A stretch of DNA of 9,436 bases, taken from positions 1 through 9,436 of the forward strand of contig JBAZMG010000042.1 of the NCBI GenBank assembly GCA_041649895.1, in the 5' to 3' direction. The position numbers and the translations under genes are program-made. This document shows positions 6,311 through 9,436 of this stretch, in pieces; within the stretch, counting starts at the first letter, position 1, and every line of letters begins with the position of its first letter. The notes below the pieces were generated by a model, which saw nothing but the letters and a program-made list of their open reading frames with translations, had not been told where the DNA came from and made no database searches. Source of the stretch: STD1-204 sp041649895 (lineage in GTDB: Bacteria; Patescibacteriota; Minisyncoccia; Minisyncoccales; Minisyncoccaceae).

Positions 6311-7759
6311 ATGAGTAGGATATCCGATATATTGGCAGAAACCACCATATATGAATTTAAGCAAGTGGTAGAACGCAGCAAGCCTAAAAGCTGGCTTAAG
6401 AGCGTAAGTGCCTTTGCCAACAGTTCTGGCGGTACGTTATTTTTCGGAATAGACAATAACGGGCATATAACAGGGTTGGATAACATTCAATCTGACGCTG
6501 AATATATCAGCGAACAGATTAAAGTCAGGTTGGATCCCATTCCTGATTTCGAATTATCGGCTCATATGGAAAATGGCAACCCTCTTTTGAAATTGAAAGT
6601 ACAGACCGGAGTACTTACACCGTATTACTATTATTATGACGGCAGTCGTACGGCTTTTGTCCGTGTAGGAAATGAGAGTGTTCTGGCTACTGCAACGCAA
6701 CTAAACAATTTGGTGCTGAAAGGTCGGAATATTACCTACGACTCCTTGCCTACGGAATACCATCCCGGTGATTTTACGTTCAGGGTGTTGGCAAATACAT
6801 ATAAAAAGCAAACCAACCGGAATTTCGATGAGAAATTATTGCAGTCGTTCGGTTTTATTGCCCCGAGTGGTAATTTGACGAACTCCGGATTGTTGTTTGC
6901 CGACAATTGTCCGCTTCGCCATTCGAGGCTGTTTTGTACGCGATGGAACGGGAATTTGAAAGGTTCTATCGCCGACGATGCCTTAGATGACAAAGAATAT
7001 CAGGGCAATTTAATAGATTTGTTGCGACAGGGTGTTGAATTCATTGCAAACAACTCCAAACGTCGGTGGCGTAAAACGGCCACAGGCAGAATAAATAAAC
7101 CCGATTATGCCGAACGTGCTGTATTCGAAGCCCTGGTGAATGCTCTTATCCATCGCGACTATTCCGTACTTGGCAGCGAAGTGCACATCGATATGTATGA
7201 TAATAGATTAGTTATCAGTTCTCCGGGCGGAATGTTTGATGGCACACTCATTCAAAACAGAAATATAGACGAAGTTCCTTCTTCACGTCGGAATCCGGTG
7301 CTTGCCGATGTCTTTGCTCAGTTGAACTATATGGAAAAGCGCGGCAGCGGTCTGCGGAAAATATGCAACGAGTCTGCCAAACTACCAGGCTATACAGTCG
7401 ATCTGGAACCACGATTTAAGTCGGAGGCGACCGTATTCTTTACGGAGATCACAAACATGAATTGGCAGGAACCAGAAAACTCAGACGTCATAAAAAATGT
7501 CACTGGTTCTACCGATAAGGTCCCCGATAAGGTCCCCGATAAGGTCCCCGATAAGGTCCCCGATAAAATAACAACGAATCAGGAAAAAATGTTATTTGAA
7601 ATTCGTAAAAACAAATATATATCTATGAGTGAGCTATCTGAAAAAATAGGAATCTCGAAACGCAAGGTCTTGGATAATATCAATAAACTGAGGCAATCCG
7701 GATTATTGGAGCGAATAGGAAATAATAAAACCGGGCACTGGGAAGTTAGTGAGGAGTGA
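6311..7759 (+). CDS. AlbA_2 / HATPase_c_4 / winged-helix protein ('RecG-like')
   Basis: 482 residues. The N-terminal AlbA_2 (Schlafen-type) domain runs from about 1 to 125, with EFK (15-17) and SSGGTLFFGIDNNG (38-51). A HATPase_c_4-like region follows from about 265 to 380: FEALVNALIHRDYS (272-285), NRLVISSPGGM (298-308) and a glycine-rich KRGSGLRK (343-350). A linker of DKVP repeats (402-419) leads to a C-terminal winged helix (about 424-480, with ELSEKIGISKRKV). Such proteins are often annotated as ATP-dependent DNA helicases, but no helicase motif is present; a DNA- or RNA-binding regulator is likelier. The start at 6311 gives the normal domain start; an ATG at 6298 is out of frame. No TAnnTTTG box is visible upstream. 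The end, VSEE plus TGA (7757-7759), lies in a heptad array. Confidence 0.88.
   Translation: MSRISDILAETTIYEFKQVVERSKPKSWLKSVSAFANSSGGTLFFGIDNNGHITGLDNIQSDAEYISEQIKVRLDPIPDFELSAHMENGNPLLKLKVQTGVLTPYYYYYDGSRTAFVRVGNESVLATATQLNNLVLKGRNITYDSLPTEYHPGDFTFRVLANTYKKQTNRNFDEKLLQSFGFIAPSGNLTNSGLLFADNCPLRHSRLFCTRWNGNLKGSIADDALDDKEYQGNLIDLLRQGVEFIANNSKRRWRKTATGRINKPDYAERAVFEALVNALIHRDYSVLGSEVHIDMYDNRLVISSPGGMFDGTLIQNRNIDEVPSSRRNPVLADVFAQLNYMEKRGSGLRKICNESAKLPGYTVDLEPRFKSEATVFFTEITNMNWQEPENSDVIKNVTGSTDKVPDKVPDKVPDKVPDKITTNQEKMLFEIRKNKYISMSELSEKIGISKRKVLDNINKLRQSGLLERIGNNKTGHWEVSEE
7514..7561 (+). repeat. In-gene 12-bp minisatellite (four perfect copies)
   Basis: GATAAGGTCCCC is repeated four times without mismatch, followed by a partial GATAA. 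It encodes the DKVP repeat linking the ATPase-like and winged-helix parts. The period is a multiple of 3, so copy-number changes would alter linker length but not frame. Confidence 0.95.
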
Positions 7760-7776
7760 GAGGTGAGAAGTGAGTG
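7749..7776 (+). repeat. Heptad array E (4 units)
   Basis: GTGAGGA, GTGAGAG, GTGAGAA, GTGAGTG. The second unit supplies the TGA of the AlbA_2 gene (7757-7759), and the fourth runs into the possible small reading frame at 7774. Confidence 0.85.
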
Positions 7777-7941
7777 CTTGGCCTTTGCCCGCCTGAAGAA
7801 ACAATAGCCAAAGGCGGATACGGAGAAATCGATAACTGCCAGTTTTTTGAGCAATACACGAATGATGTTGATAAAATGTGTTATATTGCACCAAAATCAT
7901 TAGAAAAATGTGATTTAAAAACGATTCTAAATCAAGTATGA
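7774..7941 (+). CDS. Possible small ORF or 3' gene remnant fused to the heptad array
   Basis: After the TGA at 7771-7773 a frame stays open for 55 codons to a TGA at 7939-7941. It includes segments such as IAKGGYGEIDNCQFF and has a balanced, protein-like composition. Its stop overlaps the ATG of the next ATPase gene as ATGA, the usual arrangement of translationally coupled genes. The only early start is GTG at 7774, inside the last heptad unit; the sole ATG (7876) leaves 21 codons. It could be the 3' end of a gene whose 5' part was lost when the array formed, a genuine short gene, or chance. A 7-bp inverted repeat (GCCTTTG 7781-7787, CAAAGGC 7809-7815) lies near its start. Family not recognised. 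Confidence 0.3.
   Translation: MLGLCPPEETIAKGGYGEIDNCQFFEQYTNDVDKMCYIAPKSLEKCDLKTILNQV
7912..7933 (+). promoter_or_regulatory. Small inverted repeat before the 7938 gene
   Basis: GATTTA (7912-7917) and TAAATC (7928-7933) form a perfect 6-bp inverted repeat ending 4 bases before the ATG. It could be an operator or chance. The nearest promoter-like string, TATATTG at 7882-7888, is one T short of the TAnnTTTG consensus. Confidence 0.25.
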
Positions 7942-9257
7942 CAGAGGTACAAAGAGACATAATGCAAGCATTGCTTAGTTGGAAGAATGAGCAGCAACGC
8001 AAGCCGCTGATTATTCAAGGGGCGCGTCAAATAGGTAAAACGTATGTAATGAGGCGTTTTGGAGCGCTTTATTACGATCATGTGGCCTATTTTAATTTTG
8101 ATGCTTCAGAAGAACTATGCAGGGAATTTGAACAGACAAAAGACCCTGCGCGTTTGCTGGGTATACTGAAAATTTATACAGACCAGCCGATTCTGCCACA
8201 GAAGACACTTCTTATCTTTGATGAAATCCAGCAGTGCAACAAAGCACTTAACAGCTTGAAATACTTTTGTGAAGATGCTCCTGATTATCATATTATTGCT
8301 GCCGGTTCGCTGTTAGGTGTGTCTCTATCCAAAGGAGATTCTTTCCCTGTGGGCAAAGTAGCGTTTTTACAAATGTATCCGGTTACCTTCAGAGAGTTCC
8401 TTCATCAAGACAATGTCCGTATGTTCGACTACATAGAAGCACTTGAAACGCCGGATCCATTGCCTGAAATCGTTATGGGGCAGACGATGGAGTCTTATCG
8501 CAGGTATCTGGTGTGCGGGGGGATGCCTTCGGCAGCGGTGGCTATGTTGGACACGATGGGTACTCAAGAAATTGAGAAGCGGCACAATGAAGTGTTGACA
8601 GCCTATTCATTGGATTTCGCCAAGCACGCACCCGCTGTGGAAATACCTCGAATTGCCGCCATTTGGAATTCCATCCCCTCGCAATTGGCTAAGGAGAACC
8701 GCAAATTTTTATATCGGGTAGTTAAGACGGGAGCCAGAGCGCGTGAATATGAAGATGGACTTTTATGGCTTCAGCACGCGGGTTTGGTGTATCGTGTTTT
8801 ATGCTCCAAAAAGCCCGGCTTGCCGCTGAGCGCTTACGACGATTTGTCGGCATTCAAAATATATTTGTGCGATGTAGGGTTACTGCGTGTTATGTCTAAA
8901 TTGCCAGGCGATGTGTTTTGGTCGGACAATCCACTGTTTACAGAATTTAAAGGGGCAATGGCAGAGAATGCCGTGCTACAGTCACTTATAGCTCAATTCG
9001 AAGTGCAGCCACGCTATTGGACTTCAAACGGAATGGCGGAAGTGGATTTTCTCTTGCAAGACGGACTTCGCCTGCTCCCCATAGAGGTTAAATCCGGCAG
9101 TCGATTGACGGGCAAAAGCCTGACGGTATATAACAACCAATACCATCCCCAACTGTCCTTACGTTTCTCGATGAACAATCTGAAGTTGGATGGTCGTCTG
9201 TTAAATATTCCTCTGTTTATGGCCGATTGGACAAAGCAGCTGCTAACGGGATTGTGA
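7938..9257 (+). CDS. AAA_14/DUF4143-type P-loop ATPase (EVK type)
   Basis: 439 residues, full length for the larger DUF4143 subgroup. The Walker A motif is GARQIGKT (28-35), the Walker B LLIFDEI (91-97), and AAGSLLGV (121-128) is the sensor-like strand. FPVGKV and YPVTFREF (147-154) are typical family strings. The C-terminal domain has AENAV (342-346), EVDFLL (368-373) and PIEVKSG (381-387), an intact PD-(D/E)XK-like set with E-x-K, unlike the QVSY ATPases at 1091 and 2461. The start at 7938 overlaps the stop of the possible small ORF by ATGA; Met9 (7962) is an alternative. GC content looks intermediate between the AT-rich ATPases and the end genes. The TGA (9255-9257) lies in the first unit of the next heptad array. 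ATP binding is well supported; the function is unknown. Confidence 0.9.
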   Translation: MTEVQRDIMQALLSWKNEQQRKPLIIQGARQIGKTYVMRRFGALYYDHVAYFNFDASEELCREFEQTKDPARLLGILKIYTDQPILPQKTLLIFDEIQQCNKALNSLKYFCEDAPDYHIIAAGSLLGVSLSKGDSFPVGKVAFLQMYPVTFREFLHQDNVRMFDYIEALETPDPLPEIVMGQTMESYRRYLVCGGMPSAAVAMLDTMGTQEIEKRHNEVLTAYSLDFAKHAPAVEIPRIAAIWNSIPSQLAKENRKFLYRVVKTGARAREYEDGLLWLQHAGLVYRVLCSKKPGLPLSAYDDLSAFKIYLCDVGLLRVMSKLPGDVFWSDNPLFTEFKGAMAENAVLQSLIAQFEVQPRYWTSNGMAEVDFLLQDGLRLLPIEVKSGSRLTGKSLTVYNNQYHPQLSLRFSMNNLKLDGRLLNIPLFMADWTKQLLTGL

Positions 9258-9353
9258 GGAGTGAGAAGAGTGAGAAGTGAGGAGTGAGAAGTGAGGAGTG
9301 AGGAGTGAGAAGTGAGGAGTGAGAAGTGAGGAGTGAGGAGTGAGAGGTGAGGA
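9254..9353 (+). repeat. Heptad array F (14 units with a 2-bp slip)
   Basis: Fourteen GTGAGGA/GTGAGAA/GTGAGAG units with one extra GA (9268-9269) after the second. From 9277 to 9332 GGA and GAA units alternate strictly, a 14-bp higher-order period. The first unit supplies the ATPase stop. The array ends 25 bases before the next ATG. Confidence 0.95.
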
Positions 9354-9378
9354 GGAACGGGTTAAAAGGAAATAAGGT

Positions 9379-9436
9379 ATGATGTCTGAAGATGAACTCT
9401 CGTTGCAGGAGATTAGGGAGGCGTTGCGGATGGCCG
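9379..9436 (+). CDS. Start of an unidentified gene (partial)
   Basis: Nineteen codons are visible before the window ends, reading MMSEDELSLQEIREALRMA. The start is ATG at 9379 or the adjacent ATG at 9382. An AAAGGA at 9365-9370 lies 8 bases upstream and could act as a weak Shine-Dalgarno, unlike the other genes here. The codons are GC-richer (GCG TTG CGG), closer to the 71-997 lipoprotein gene than to the ATPases, so this may be the resident genome resuming after an accessory insert. Too short to identify. Confidence 0.55.
   Translation, partial: MMSEDELSLQEIREALRMA

Noticed and set aside
6311..7759. Annotation as an ATP-dependent DNA helicase RecG
   Set aside because: The name is a common database carry-over for AlbA_2 proteins; no Walker A helicase core or other helicase motif is present.

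Overview
The window looks like a Bacteroidota chromosome, probably Bacteroidales. Three intergenic regions carry the Bacteroidota -7 promoter box TAnnTTTG, most genes lack a Shine-Dalgarno sequence, and the gene content (AAA_14/DUF4143 ATPases, an AlbA_2 'RecG-like' protein, a small lipoprotein) is typical of that phylum. No species can be named from the sequence. All recognisable genes are on the + strand.

Layout. Positions 1-70 are ten heptads of tandem repeat abutting the ATG of a GC-rich lipoprotein gene (71-997). Then come two related DUF4143-type ATPase genes (1091-2329 and 2461-3717) and a PF01637/DUF234-type ATPase gene (3878-5194). A 1.1 kb gene-free block follows (5195-6310), with a 77-bp structured tandem repeat, a long imperfect palindrome and a 275-bp direct duplication. 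After it come an AlbA_2/HATPase/winged-helix gene (6311-7759), a possible 55-codon reading frame or gene remnant (7774-7941), a fourth ATPase gene (7938-9257), and the first 19 codons of a GC-richer gene (9379 to the window end). The two end genes are visibly GC-rich and the interior genes AT-richer, which suggests an accessory insert between resident genes.

The most striking feature is a 7-bp tandem repeat, GTGAGRA (R = A or G; variant GTTAGAA), present as arrays of 4 to 15 units. In five of the six complete recognised genes the array supplies the stop codon itself, so the array starts within the last few codons of the gene. On the + strand each unit carries a TGA (or TAG) and the period of 7 is coprime with 3, so any three units stop all three frames. 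The complementary strand of GTGAGRA has no stop and gives false 'SLLTPHF'-type ORFs. Only the 3878-5194 gene lacks such an array; it has a TAA stop and is followed 20 bp later by the 77-bp repeat.

How the genes work together is not known. The four ATPases combine a P-loop ATPase domain with a C-terminal PD-(D/E)XK-like domain; two keep an E-x-K motif and two have QVSY instead. The AlbA_2 protein is a likely nucleic-acid-binding regulator. Most genes seem to have their own promoter and trailing array, so the region reads as a row of independent modules (promoter, gene, heptad array) rather than one operon. This module arrangement and the structured repeats are the best candidates for something undescribed.
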